A stretch of 64,000 nt of DNA from Echeneis naucrates (GCF_900963305.1 NC_042523.1:25314529-25378528); one strand, 5' to 3'; counted from the stretch's first letter, positions 1-14,300 are shown. Notes: generated from the sequence alone by a model not told the origin. Numbers and translations: made by a program.

Positions 1-866
1 TTATTTTTATCTTTTATTTCTGCCTTTCCCTTGTCCTTGTTGAAACACTGGAGTCAAACTCATAGTATGCTCACATTGCGATAAAACAATTTATGATTCT
101 GAAACAAACCAGAAAGGAGAGGGGTTGGGGGCGGGACTTTTTTTGATTGACAGGTGGCACCACAGACTCCGGTCTTCCTGTTCAGTGCTTTCATATACTT
201 CAGAAAAACAGTTTCACACTCACAGCGTGTGTGTCCTTGCTCCTCAGGGCAGTTTGATGGTCCAGGTCCAGTTCTCTGTCCGGTGTGGAGGAGCTCTGCC
301 CCCCCTCTTCCCCCCACGACTGTCCGCTGTGGTTGTTCATCCATTGTCGGAGCTCCGTGTCAGGTTAAAAAGGTAAAGTCCTCCATTTTGTGTCCGATGT
401 TCGTCTGAATGCTTTAAACACGGAACGCTAGCTTCAAGGGCTAGCGACTTGGAGCTAACTAGCTGAGTTCATTTCGCTGTTTCAGTTCAGAAAGCTAAGT
501 CTGCCGGACAAACGGAGAGAATTGGCTTCTCTGCAGGATTCTGAGCCTCCAACGGTGTCCACGTTTAGATTATCAGCTTTATTCACTCAGGGAAGTTCCG
601 TTGAAGCTTTTCATCTCCACACAGTCAAACGTCTGGTAACGCTAATGCTGACATTATCAGAAAATTCCCGACGTTAGCATTCTGCCAAAGGTCCAGTTGA
701 TAAAGTTTTAACATTCAAAAGGAGTCAGCGGCGCATTGCCATATGGAGCAGTCCAAACAAACTGGCCTCGGCTGACGTCACGGACACGTAGACACGTTTG
801 ATCCGTTATTCAGATGGGGCTAACTTTATTTACACTGAATATTGGCCCCCTTCGGTGTCTCCTCAG
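1..866. promoter_or_regulatory. Upstream region of ift20 with a probable non-coding first exon and intron
   Basis: No convincing coding region. A CTCCTCAG acceptor ends at 866, only 12 bases before the ift20 start codon, so the first transcribed exon should lie further left. A possible donor (AAAAGGTAAAG) sits near 371-373. A perfect CRE-type octamer TGACGTCA lies at 773-780. Short open frames here (60-344 on minus, 125-408 on plus) have no recognisable domain. Promoter placement is inference. Confidence 0.45.
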
Positions 867-878
867 GGGCCAGGGGCC

Positions 879-1663
879 ATGGCTAAAGACCCGTTAGCAG
901 AGGGAGGCTTTTATTTTGATGAGCTCAACAAGCTTAGGGTTCTGGAGCCAGATGTGAGCCAGAAGACCTCAGAGCTGAAGGAGGAGTGCAAAGACTTTGT
1001 GGACAGTAAGTCCCCCCCCCCCGGCACACACACACAGTAGCACAGGAAGTCAGAAGCATAATCTTCTTCTATTTTACAGAGATCGGCCAGTTTCAGAAGA
1101 TTGTTGGAAGCCTCATTGAACTGGTTGATGAACTGGCAAAAGAAGCAGAGACAGAGAAGATGAAGGTGAGTCTTAATGGTGGAAGCTCGTTGGGGGGTGA
1201 CCTTTGATCCGGACTGGTTGGAACCGGGTTCACCTGAGCCCAGTCAGTCTCAGATTCATCCCGTTCTTATCCTTTAGGCCATTGGAGCCAGGAACCTGCT
1301 GAAGTCAGTGGCTAAACAGAGAGAAGCTCAGCAGCAGCAGCTTCAGGCTCTAATCACAGAGAAGAAGATGCAGCTCGAGAGGTGAACTAATACTTTTCTG
1401 AAGTAATGTCTGAACAGTTTAAATGAATGAACACTGGGATAACATCTTTAATTATAACAGACAGTCAAACTTTGGTCAGCTCATTAAGCTCATTAAGTCA
1501 GTAGGTGCCTCTTTAAATGGCCACTTATTGCTTAGTTTTATTACAAAACACTGGTGAGATTGTGTGTGTTTCCTATCTTAGGTATCGTATCGAGTACGAA
1601 GCGTTGTCCAAAGTAGAGTCTGAGCAGAATGAGTTCATTGACCAGTTCATCCTGCAGAAGTGA
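879..1663 (+). CDS. ift20: Intraflagellar transport protein 20 (IFT20), 4 coding exons
   Basis: Coding exons are 879-1005, 1080-1165, 1278-1381 and 1582-1663, all with GT-AG introns and matching phases. They encode 132 residues, the usual vertebrate IFT20 length. The protein starts [20 protein letters not shown] and ends [13 protein letters not shown]. The body is charged and glutamine-rich, consistent with a coiled coil (roughly residues 65-130). IFT20 is an IFT-B subunit that also sits at the Golgi, where it is held by GMAP210, and it takes membrane cargo to the cilium. The start was chosen because it is the first ATG after the acceptor at 866 and gives the family N-terminus. Nothing is broken. 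Confidence 0.97.
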
Positions 1664-2097
1664 AGGCGTGACCTCCCACTGAGGCAATGGTGTTTCAAGA
1701 GTGCCTGTCCTGTTTCCAGAGGGTTCCTCTGCTGCTTCCACTCCGCTCAGCAGCTGGAACTTCCACAAACCTGGAACATTAAGTTTTGTTCACACTAAAT
1801 ATCTCAGATCAGCATTAAAGGCAGTGGAGCTCTTCATACAAAGGAATATTATTTATACTATTTATACTGAAGAATGGCTGTATATCTAGTTTTTATTACT
1901 TTTATATCAATTGAAATACTGCATGTGCATGCATTTGTAAATACATTTTGGTTTAAATGACACAGGAAATAATAACTTCCCAATCTGATCATCTGTTTTG
2001 TTTTGTTTTTTTTTTTTCCATCTGTTTGAATCTCATTATCTGTCATGTTAGTTTATGACAAATTCTTATACTAGAAAAAAAATACAGTAAATTGCAC

Positions 2098-2103
2098 AAT
2101 AAA
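2098..2103 (+). other. Probable ift20 poly(A) signal
   Basis: An AATAAA hexamer lies about 435 bases past the ift20 stop codon, in AT-rich sequence on the coding strand. It would give a 3' UTR of roughly 450 bases. This is a motif match only. Confidence 0.5.
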
Positions 2104-4244
<2,141 letters not shown>

Positions 4245-4466
4245 TCAGCAGATGTGGAAAAGCAACAAATTCACATAAAACAAATTAATCACACAGAGTA
4301 ACTTCAACTGGACACTTTCATTTAAAAGTAGAAACATGTAAATTTTCTCAAACAAATAGCCTAAATTACTTCAAGTCTGTTTTTTTTTTCGCAACGACCT
4401 GATTAATAGGATTTTAATGTCTGAACCTGCTGCGGTCTCTGTGTATTAAAAGGTATGAGACCTCCA

Positions 4467-4880
4467 TTAGCAGCCGGTGCTAACATTAGCTTCTGTCTTG
4501 TTAGCAGACGGGGCTAACATTAGCTTCTGTCTTTTTAGCAGCCGGTGCTAACATTAGCTTCTGTCTTGTTAGCAGACCGGGCTAACATTAGCTTCTGTCT
4601 TTTTAGCAGCCGGTGCTAACATTAGCTTCTGTCTTGTTAGCAGACCGGGCTAACATTAGCTTCTGTCTTGTTAGCAGACGGTGCTAACATTAGCGCCTGT
4701 CTTGTTAGCAGACGGTGCTTACATTAGTTTCTGTCTTGTTAGCAGACGGTGCTAACATTAGTTTCTGTCTTGTTAGCAGACGGTGCTAACATTAGCGCCT
4801 GTCTTGTTAGCAGAATGTGCTAACATTGGTTTCTGTCTTGTTAGCAGACGGTGCTAATATTAGCGCCTGTCTTGTTAGTA
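4467..4880. repeat. Minisatellite, 34-bp unit, about 12 copies
   Basis: A head-to-tail array with a strict 34-base period; unit starts were checked at 4471, 4505, 4539 and 4573. Each unit holds TTAGCAGACGG, then TGCTAACATTAGC, then a TTCTGTCTTG spacer. Early units alternate CTTG/CTTTT spacers and GGTG/GGGG cores, giving a higher-order AB pattern. Later units carry GCGCC in place of GCTTC. TTAGCA and TGCTAA flank five bases in each unit, so every unit can form a small hairpin. Confidence 0.93.
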
Positions 4881-6168
4881 GTGTGGCGGGAGATAAATGA
4901 TGTTTTTATCGGACAAAGAAAAAAAGAAAAAACACCAACCAACGAAGAAGATGTGAACTGTGGTCAGGCTGACGTCATCATCCTTCAGGTCACCTGATCA
5001 GCCTCCACCAACATGGATGTGTCGTCACTTCTTCCTGCTCTTTGTTTTGTTAACTATTTATCATATTTTAATCGTCTTTCTGGCTCACAGTCATCTTTTG
5101 GCAGATGCGCGTCGGTAAAGTGTTTGAACCATATCAAACGGATGAAGTATAGCAAAGATCAGGAGGTCTGCTGAATGTTTCTGTTGAAGGGTCTGTCACC
5201 GATAAACATCCCCTGATATGCCAGACATTAAATACATTTATTCTATATTTTTGTGCTATTCTTTCTCATTCCATTTCAAGAATTTGACTGTTTCTGTGAC
5301 ATTGTTTGATGTGTAAATCATTAATTAGGAAGATTCACAGCACTTTATAATCTGCAGCATCAGCAATGATCATTAAGATAACCTGACAGACTGAACATCA
5401 TCAATATCGAGGAGCCTAACCCTTCACTGCAGGATGCTTTTAATTGTTTTTTTACCCCAACCCCAACATCTGGAATGAGTAAATTAAAAAACAAAACAAA
5501 ATTTTGCACCTCAGTCGCCATTCGTGTCTCATTAGGATCCTACAAGTGAGCTGTGAGTGGAAGTTGGTGTGGGACAGACCAGCACCAGGTCTGAATCCAA
5601 ACTCCAGGTCTCAGGTCCTGTTGGAGAACAGAATCAGCTGCCTTGTTGAGACTTTAGCTAAGTGAAGTCCTTATCCTTATTGCTCAGTGTTGATCTGCCC
5701 TTTGACCCAATAAATAATGTAAAATACCTGAACAGGAATAAGGCAGCATAAATATGCAGAACATGGCAGATACTGTATGGGAGGATCATCACAAAGCAAC
5801 AACACAGAACCAAGTGACTAAAATGATAATTTTATTGGCTCAGGTCAAAGGTATTTTTTTTTGCGTTGAGCATCTACATCTGATTTGCATCTTCAATAAT
5901 GTAAAGAAACATGTTCATGTAACCAAATATTATCCCTTGACCCTCTATTACAGTTTGTTTCCTGTGTGTCAAGATGGGCAAACTGGTTTCACTTTCTGAT
6001 CAGAAACAGGATCTGACGATCAGAACATTTGGAGGTTGGCTAATCAAGTTTATCGTGAACCTGCATCAGCTATGTCAGTTTTTTTCACCTTCTATCTTCA
6101 CTTTTATAATGATACTGATATTCAGGCCCTTGAAGGTTTCTCAGCAGGAGAGAAGACCGGAGGTCTAT
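4881..6168. other. Intergenic stretch, no gene seen
   Basis: Unremarkable AT-rich sequence between the minisatellite and the 3' end of the taar1-like gene. Part of the right end is probably 3' UTR of that minus-strand gene. Open frames at 5754-5999 and 5974-6192 on plus carry no recognisable domain. Confidence 0.5.
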
Positions 6169-7143
6169 TCAGGTGAAAAGTGTTGTTTCTGAAATGTTGG
6201 ATTTGAAGACACTTCCAGATGTAAATAATCGAAACGCCTTCCTGAACCAGCTGTAGAAAAATGCGTATATCAACGGGTTGACGGTTGAATTCAAGTATCC
6301 CACCCACACAAACGTCATGAACAACAAGGGGGGGGTTGAGTAACCGAGGAAAGGGTCAATGATGTTACAAACAAAAAATGGGGTCCAGAAAGAAAGAAAT
6401 GCGCCCATTATGACGGCGAGTGTTTTGGTGGCCTTGGTCTGACTCGGGGTTGATGCGCCGGTGGTCCTGATGCTGCGCAGCTGTTTCTGCGCCACCAGGA
6501 AGATCTTCAGGTAAATGCCGAGCATCATCACACCTGGAATGTAAAAGGAGAGAACTGATGAGACTGTGCTCGACAGGCCACTCTGGAGCAGGACACACCC
6601 CCCCTCACACGCCACATGGTTGTAATAAAACTCCTCCACCCCCCAAATATTTAGTTTCAGGAAAACCATCCCGAAGCCAATGAGAACTGAGACAGACCAG
6701 CTGACCCCGATCATGCTCAACACAACGTTCACCGTGATTCTCTTGCCGTACAGCAGAGGCTGACAGACAGCGTAGTGTCGGTCCAGTGATATGAAGGACA
6801 GATTCAAGATGGACGCTGTACACAGAGTGACATCTGAGCTCAAGTAGAAGTTGCAGAAAAGGTTGCCGAAATACCAGCAGCTCTCGACACTTTGGATCAT
6901 ACTGGGAAACATGACCAGCAACCCGAGAAGCAGGTCGGACACCGCCAGCGACGCCACCAGGCAGTTGGTGGGACTGTGGAGCTGTTTGAAATAAGCAACA
7001 GAGACAGTGACCAGCAGGTTTCCACAGACGGTCAGGACCACCGTGGCACCCAGAACCAGGTAGAGCGTGATGCGGACAGGTAAAGGATAAATGGTCCGCG
7101 GACACGAGAGGTTTCTGGACTCGTAGCATAAAACTGGCTCCAT
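6169..7143 (-). CDS. taar1: Trace amine-associated receptor 1-like GPCR, single exon
   Basis: An intact 324-residue class A GPCR (human TAAR1 is 339). It has the TAAR fingerprint in TM7 (NSTVNPLIYAFFYSWF), the amine-binding Asp3.32 at residue 104 (SSDVTL), and an extracellular-loop stretch ending NHVACEGGC that resembles TAAR1. An N-glycosylation site NLS lies at residue 11. The DRY motif is DRH (residues 121-123) and position 5.42 is Ser195. TAAR1 senses trace amines through Gs and, unlike other TAARs, is mainly non-olfactory. The frame stays open upstream to 7458, but MEPVLCYESR at 7143 puts TM1 at residues 25-48 as in the family, so I chose it. The TAAR1 assignment rests on remembered sequence resemblance. 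Confidence 0.87.
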   Translation of the reverse strand: MEPVLCYESRNLSCPRTIYPLPVRITLYLVLGATVVLTVCGNLLVTVSVAYFKQLHSPTNCLVASLAVSDLLLGLLVMFPSMIQSVESCWYFGNLFCNFYLSSDVTLCTASILNLSFISLDRHYAVCQPLLYGKRITVNVVLSMIGVSWSVSVLIGFGMVFLKLNIWGVEEFYYNHVACEGGCVLLQSGLSSTVSSVLSFYIPGVMMLGIYLKIFLVAQKQLRSIRTTGASTPSQTKATKTLAVIMGAFLSFWTPFFVCNIIDPFLGYSTPPLLFMTFVWVGYLNSTVNPLIYAFFYSWFRKAFRLFTSGSVFKSNISETTLFT

Positions 7144-9673
7144 CTGAGATGAGAAGAAATGAAGTTTAGGTTCATCATTTAAAACATCACCTGAGCTGAG
7201 ATTAACGGACTTCACCTGTTTGTTGCGGAGCCAGTCCCAGTTTATTAGGATGAAGGTGGGGTCACAAGCTGGACAGGCCACCAATCTGTCACAGGGACAC
7301 AAACCAATCAGTTCAGACTCACCAAGCTGCTGATCTGTGGGGCTCAATGGAGCCGCTTTTTGATGGTCCAGGTCGAAAGACGGTGTGTGTGACTCCACTG
7401 CAGTCAGTGTTTTGGAGGTTTGATTATTTTCTGTGTTTAAATCTTTAACAGAGATCAATTAACTTTTTTTTCCCTAATCACATTCATCGCGTTGTGCTGT
7501 TTGAGCCTTGTTGCACCCTTGTCGTCAGCAGCTTCTTACTTCATGATGCTGTTACTTTAAGGAAGTGAAGGACATGATTCGTCTCTGAACAGTTAATTCG
7601 TTAAAAGCCATTTTCTTCACAGTCATTAAATTCCTAATCAAAATAATTCAGTAAAAGCTGATGTAACAATTGTGTGTTGATGTAACCGAGTTGTGTCTTT
7701 TAGTCTAATAACGTCATGGCTGACAAGCTGTTTTTTCAAAATGGACAAAATTTGCACCAAGTTTCACATTGAATTATACTTTAATGGGAAATAAAAAGAT
7801 TTTTCCTGTAACAACTTTATAATTAATTTGACCCTTATAAATATAATTTATAGTAATAAATTCTGAGTGTTGGTGCTATGTTCTATGCTAAATACAACTT
7901 ATTAACTTTGATTAAATATTATATCATAAATAAATAGTTTTATAATATTACAACCAGACCATACTCAGAATACTATGTTAGTGACACAAAAATATAAATG
8001 TAATAGTGAAAATTTACATATTTCAGATCTCAGTGTTCTCAAATTCAGTCCGAATTTTTACATTCAAATATATATTATGAAAGAAAAGTTTTTATCATCT
8101 TTAATGTTCTCGGTTAATCAGATGCAGGAAGTTTAAAATAGATCAGTTTGGAGAAACTGAGGTCTCCAAAACATCAATCTTCTGAAAAATCTCAGGATAA
8201 AATAACTTCAAATTTTGATAATATGTAATCATCCACATGAATGAAATATTTTGGATTAAGGAGCAGAGACAGATTCTCCACCTCAAAGCAGCTTCATGAT
8301 TCAATAGATGATTTTATTCTTGACTGCAAACCTGAACCTGATCATGTTTTTTACATGCTTCAGTAAAAGATGATAAAAAGAAGAATAGTCATGTGAGGAT
8401 CAACAATAAATTTCCAGTCAGGTCAACATTAACATCGTCATGAGGACTCACCTTCAACCAGCTGGACACACAGCAGTCTGTCCAGGTGACGACAGGCAGG
8501 TAGAGGCTAAATACAGGAAGGGGGGTAAGATGGGGGATTGGGTTGTCCCACTGGACGATGTCCAGCAGGAGATCAGTCCAGGAGGAGTGAGGGAAAGTTT
8601 GGGGAAACTCTCTGCATCCTCATGAGTTTCAAACGTCACATTGACAGAAAAACAGTTTTGAATTTTATTTTCTATAAAATCTTTCTGTGGTTTCTGTTGA
8701 CCTGACTCCACCAGATGTGAACATCCTGTCCTCATCTGTCTCACCTTCTGAATCTTCAGCTGACTGTCTCAGGACATACTGGCTCATTTACAGCAACTAC
8801 GAAGACAAAAGTTTAGAAATATTTTCATTCATCCTTCATATTGTTTCTATAAAATAAGATGACTACAAAACCCCAGAGTTTTCAAAATAAAATGTAGAGT
8901 AGTGATCAGCAAACAGAGAAGAGGCCAGTTTAAAATGAAGACAGTGGAAAAGGATGTCACTGTGAGTGTGTCTGGGCCCAGTAAACACCAAATGACTCAC
9001 ACCAGGATTCTGGACTCTGAAGGTCTGGAGATCGAAAAGGAAGCCCAGTGTCAGCCGGTGAAAGCTCCACCAGCAGCTTCTTTCTGAAGAAGGCTTCTGA
9101 TTTAGAGACATTTTTCAGCTGATCCAGCAGATTCAGACTTGTTTCCCTCAACAAGTAACATGAACGTTTCTTCACCTCCAGAAGGTCAATGGTTTGTTAA
9201 GAGACGGGACTATATCTCTGACACGTAGTCCAGAATTTGATCCAACTCAGTGTCTCCTGGGATGTTTTGGACTCAAGGTCTTGACTCTTTACTGAACAAA
9301 CAAAATTATGTCTCAATTTGAGAAGTTCCTCAGAAGAAACAGCTCATTAAAAAGTTCTAGTTGTGTTGATGGATCTGACACAAACACCAATTAAATGTGT
9401 GAATGATGTCTGGAGGGGACACAGTCATGTGTCCATGTCCTGTCTCAGCTGTTCACACCTCCGACGACCGGGAATTTGTTCCCGCCATCAGCTCTTCATC
9501 CAGGGAGCTCATTAGTCATCAGTCAGTGACCTCATTAAACACAAACATCAACATTCACGAAAGTTTGATATTTATGAAGCAGTTTTTGGTTTTAGTTTCA
9601 TTGTTAGTGAAGAAATCCAAAGTTCCTTAAGAATAACTACAAACATTCACAATAATAAAGTGATATTCTATTA
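7144..9673. other. Intergenic stretch, no gene seen
   Basis: Very AT-rich between about 7,600 and 8,400. Open frames at 8440-8744 and 8863-9175 overlap each other on both strands without a recognisable domain or splice partners. The first few hundred bases should hold the taar1 promoter and 5' leader, but no specific site could be defended. Confidence 0.45.
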
Positions 9674-9720
9674 TAGTACCAGTCAAAAGTTTGGACATTC
9701 TTTTCGATTCAGATGAATAC
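9674..9720 (+). repeat. Fragment of a widespread fish interspersed repeat
   Basis: The sequence around TAGTACCAGTCAAAAGTTTG followed by GGACATTC matches a terminal sequence I remember as common in fish genomes. Only one end is visible and the flanks are degraded. Superfamily not assigned. Confidence 0.45.
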
Positions 9721-10660
9721 CTATACTGTAGATTATGTTATATCACAGTTTAAAGTTTGTACGTCTGGCCAACAAAACAAAGCTTCAACCCTACTTTTAG
9801 TTGCTAACCGTTTCACTAACCCTGGCATGACATCACGTCTGTGCTGATGCTGTTTAAATACAATCAGAATTTTGTTTTGTGTTGTTGTTGCTGTTGTTCC
9901 CCATCTTAGAACATGCTGGAATGCTAAGGTTCCTCCACCAGGAAACTTCTAATAATTAGTTCAGAGAAAATATCCCATTAAACTTTTGAGATGATCGTGT
10001 GACCTGAGAGCAGGTCAGCAGTTATAAATGTAATAGACAATGTAGATGAAACCTTCTTTACCTCTGAATGAGCTTTTGGACGGAGCAGTCCGGTTCAACA
10101 GGTGGCACCAGAGACACATGACACATTAGAGCTGGATAAACAGGAAAAGAAGGGAAACCAGCAGGAGGATCCGATGATGATGGTTCAGAGAACATTTGGA
10201 GTTGAAATAGACACAGGAACTGTTTGATAAAGTTATCACATTGTGGTTATGGCACCACTTACAAATTGGTTCTGTTGTCATGGAAACAGAAAAAGAAAAC
10301 CTTGAGATGAGGGGAAAAGAAGATCCAGCAGGTCAGACATAAATCTGATTAATAGTTTTTTTTATGAACAATAATTTACATCTTACAAAATGAAATAATT
10401 ATTTAGGAATTAAAGTGAACATCAAGTGTTTACTGTACACAGACTTTACAATCATGCTGATCTAGAGTTGATACATTCATTACATTTACCACAGTTATTT
10501 GGCTTGAGATTGTTAATCCAGGGTATATTCTGTGTGTGTGTGTATGTGTGTCCCCATTTAGCCTTACTTATATGTACTGGTGATTCTCATCCAATGATGT
10601 TTGCGACAGCAGTTCAGACATTTCCTACTAGCTTGAGCTAACAAGGCTAACAAATCCATC

Positions 10661-10876
10661 ATTCAGTTTCCAGGTCACGGGGGTTCTGGAGCCAATCCCA
10701 GCTCACCCTGGGCGAGGGACAGGGTCACCCTGGACAGGTCTGCAGTCCATCACAGAGACAGACAGAGACCAACAACCACTCAGACCAATGAACCCAAACA
10801 GGATGTCTTTCGAGCCCCAGGCCGGGAACTGAACCAGGACCTTCAGAGAGAACCACCGTGACACCGTGCTGCCTAT
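10661..10876 (+). repeat. Widespread teleost interspersed repeat, old copy
   Basis: Diagnostic blocks: GGAGCCAATCCCAGCTCACC, GGGCGAGGGACAGGGTCACC, CTGGACAGGTCTGCAGTCCA and, near the right end, GAACTGAACCAGGACCTTC with CACCGTGCTGCC. This is a repeat class common in fish genomes. The central part of the usual consensus is missing. Related fragments are at 23286-23400 and 61007-61185. It lies downstream of ngef. Confidence 0.7.
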
Positions 10877-11327
10877 ATATCCAATAATGCAACAAAAATC
10901 TGCCTGTTGTGTTGTTGTGAGTGCTTGTGTATGAGGTTGTGTTGTATTTCCTCTGTTGTCAGACTGATGGTCTTTTCCAGGTTCAATGCTTTAAGCTCTC
11001 AAGGCCATCATAGTTCAGCAATGTGTTGTGTTGTGTTGTGTTGCAGTGTTGTGCAGTGAAATGAACACATTAAAACTTGCCCATGCAGCTGTTACAGTAC
11101 GTGTTACCTTTAGACTGGTTTCCCAAAGCTCCTAACCAATCAGAGAGCTTTGCTCCTTGCGTTACACACCAGGTGTGTGGCCAATGACAAAATGTCACTA
11201 CAAATTAATGAGACATGCAGCATCGAGTTCACGAACGAGTACTTTGATCACTGAGACCAGAACATCCAGGTCTACATGACAAGGTGTGGCGTCCTGGTTG
11301 TTCTCAGAGCATTTAGGTCCTCCTGAC

Positions 11328-14300
11328 TCACTGCCTCCCTTCGCCGCTCTCCCCCATCTGATCGTTCCAGTTATTGGATGAGCTGGACATCTTCGGGGTG
11401 GGACGTCTCCCGGTCCTCAGACCGACCCTGGCTCCAGACACCAGACCCCCTCCACCCTCCTGGGCTTGTTGGATCCTGAAGACCTCTCTCAGGTTCTGGG
11501 CTCGGATCTCCTTGCTGTGGATCTCCTCCACCACTCGACTGGGGAACCAGCCCCGCTCACCGTCATGGAGCCGCTCGCCCATCATCCACCCTGAGACAGA
11601 GGGGACACAACACCTGAGCTTCAGCCAGACAGAGACAGAAAAACAGGAAACATAATATCTCAAGTAGGAAGTACTTGTTCTGTATTTTTTTTTAAACTAA
11701 TTTTCAGAAGATAAAGACAGATTAACGTTCACACCATCGTCTGTTCTCTCCAGCAAGTTCAGGATGTCAGCCATCTCAATGGAGAGTTCATCAGGCTCCT
11801 GAGACGAGTACGACTGGATACACTGCACCTGAGGAGAGTCTGAACAGCACACACACCCTGAGTTCATGTCTATGTGGAGGCTGCATGCGTCCAGGACGTT
11901 GCCTCACCTGGTTGATGAGCGCTGGTGGACATGAAGCGTGTGCGTCGGTTCGGAGTGAGCGCGCACATCCACCGAAGTTTATCACTCCTGTTCACACATT
12001 GACATTGTGATCAATAACCAGATCAAGTTTTCAATTTTTAAATAATCAAAACTGTCAAATTGATCAGGCAAATAAATATAGAAATGTGGTTTCTGAACTA
12101 ACCCAAACCGGACTAATGGTTCTGAGAATCCTGATCTGACTCTGATACTCACATGCTGGCAGTCTTCAGCATGTAGCTCACTGGACGTTCTTCTTGGTTC
12201 TCCAGCAGCTTCAGAACAAAGATATTGGCTAGAAGTTGACCCTGGTCCTCATTGTCTTCAGTCCTCAACATGGCCCGAGTGCATGAGTCCAGGACCTGGA
12301 ACTTGTCCCCACTGACAACAATTTGGTATAAAGTTCAGTGATTGGCTTTATCATGTCCACCTGATGTATCTTGCAGGATCACAATGTTTAGTCACACATG
12401 AAACTGTTCAGGTACAAATCCAGATATAACCCAGTGTCCCTAATAAACTGACCTAGAGCTGCGTTTGGTGACCAGCAGCAGGTTGTTGAACAGGAGGAGG
12501 TAAACCGGCTGACAGAGCTTTCGGCTCTTCATGGTCCTGGTGGTCTTCGGTCCAGACATCAGCTGCACTTCCCCTTTCTTCAGCAACCAGCGTGAGTGAG
12601 AGATGATGGGCACCGACTGCAGGGGTCAAAGGTCACATCAGTAGAAAGAACTATTGTATTTTTTGCACTATAAGGCGCACTGTTGGAGGCTCCTCTTCTA
12701 TGGAACCAACTACCAGTATTTAGTAATTTTCAAGACCAGGCTTAAAACTTTCCTGTATGACAGAGCTTAAAGTTAAAAAGTTAAAGTCCTCTACTCTTTA
12801 GCTATGCTGCTGTAGGCCTAGGCTGCTGGGGGAAGGACTGAGCTTCTCTGTCTCCCCCTCTCCCTCCCTCTCCCTCCCTCTCGCTCGCTCGCTCTCCTTT
12901 CCTCCCCCCTTGCATGCTCTGATGAGAATCATGCTTCTTTAAAATCCATGTTTCTCCCAGTTCTATACATTCATACTGCATTTACTAACCATGTTCTGCC
13001 AAAGTCTCTGTCTCTCCCAGTTCCTCTCCTCTCTCTCCCTGTCCTCATCCTGCAGGTGGTGACTCATCACCATCCCATGTTCCTGCAACACCTGCTGGTC
13101 CCATATTTCATGAATTCTGTACTACAGCTCAACTCCATGAACTTCATGCAGCAACATGTTCCTGCCTACACCCCCCCCCCCCCCCCCCTCCAATGCCTGT
13201 CTCTCTCTCTCTCTCTCTCTCTCCCACTCTCAACCCAACCGGTCAAGGCAGATGGCCGCCCCCCCTGAGCCTGGTTCTGCTCGAGGTTTCTGCCTCTTAA
13301 AGGAAGTTTTTCTTTGCCACTGTCACCATGTGCTTGCTCATCGGGGGATCTGTTGGGTCTCTTTAAATAAATTTATAAAGAGTTTGGTCTAGACCTGCTC
13401 TATATGTAAAGTGCCTTGATGTAACTTTGTTATGATTTGGCGCTATACAAATAAATCTGATTTGATTTAACTTAATTTTCTCAAAAATTGACAAGTTTTC
13501 TTTTCTCAAAAATCGACAGTGTGCCTTATGTATGGATTCTTGTTGTGCTTACTGACCTTGAACCAATTTTGTGTGGTACACTGCGCTCAAAAATCTGTCC
13601 GAATGTTTTAGTGCGACTTTGGTAAGCGACAAAGTCGCTCTGCTTGACAGATTGTTGGAGCATTCCCAGCTGACACAGGGACGTTGTGTTAACGCTGGTC
13701 CCTGGTTGGATATGAGTTGTAACATCAGTCAGCGTTAGATAACTAATTATGTTGTGCTGACAACCAACCACCAGCCATCATTTATTCAGTGTTATTTATT
13801 CAGTGTTATTTATTCAGCGATGCGCCTTATGGTCTGCAAAATACGGTACACATTTCCTTCCCACAGTCCAGGAAAGGCTGAGACCTTTGATACTACTACA
13901 TTAATGTAGAACCTGGACCTGATTTAGAATCAGAGACCACATGGAGGTCTACGTTTAGGAAAACACAGGAACAAAAAGAGGTCACCTTGGATTTAAACTC
14001 CAGAGTTTTCTCAATGCTGATCAGCTCCTCGGTCCGGCTCATCTTCCTCACTCCTTCATTACACTCTTTAACAATCTGAGGACGACACAACCATCATAGT
14101 CGTCACGTCCTAACGAGAAATGACCATTTTCCAGAATCTGATAAACTGTATGAAGTAAACATGTCATATAATAAGTTGTCCTCTCTGAACAGCTTCTGCA
14201 TCAAAAGGTGAATTAACAAGATTAGCTGTGTAATGAGATCATTTCCTGTTTGCAGTGATGACATGGATGTTTCCTGCCAGGTGACTGGTCAACGTAGTGT

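Noticed and set aside
60-344. 94-codon minus-strand frame that could be exon 1 of a gene divergent from ift20
   Set aside because: No recognisable domain; no donor site in a sensible place; the window ends before any second exon could be seen.
4467-4880. CRISPR-like array
   Set aside because: The units are contiguous near-identical repeats with no unique spacers, in a vertebrate genome.
7144-7458. N-terminal extension of about 105 codons on the taar1-like frame
   Set aside because: TAARs have short N-termini. The extension has no signal peptide and the ATG at 7143 gives the normal length before TM1.
11829-11830. Alternative ngef acceptor giving an exon that starts with GTGCAG
   Set aside because: It breaks the frame with the upstream exon at 11908-11987. 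The acceptor at 11840-11841 keeps the phase and adds the expected DSP before QVQC.
12948-13392. Serine/leucine- and proline-rich plus frames of 78-106 codons
   Set aside because: Translation of CT-rich and poly-C sequence in an L2 3' UTR; similar frames recur in the second copy at 58.5-58.9 kb.
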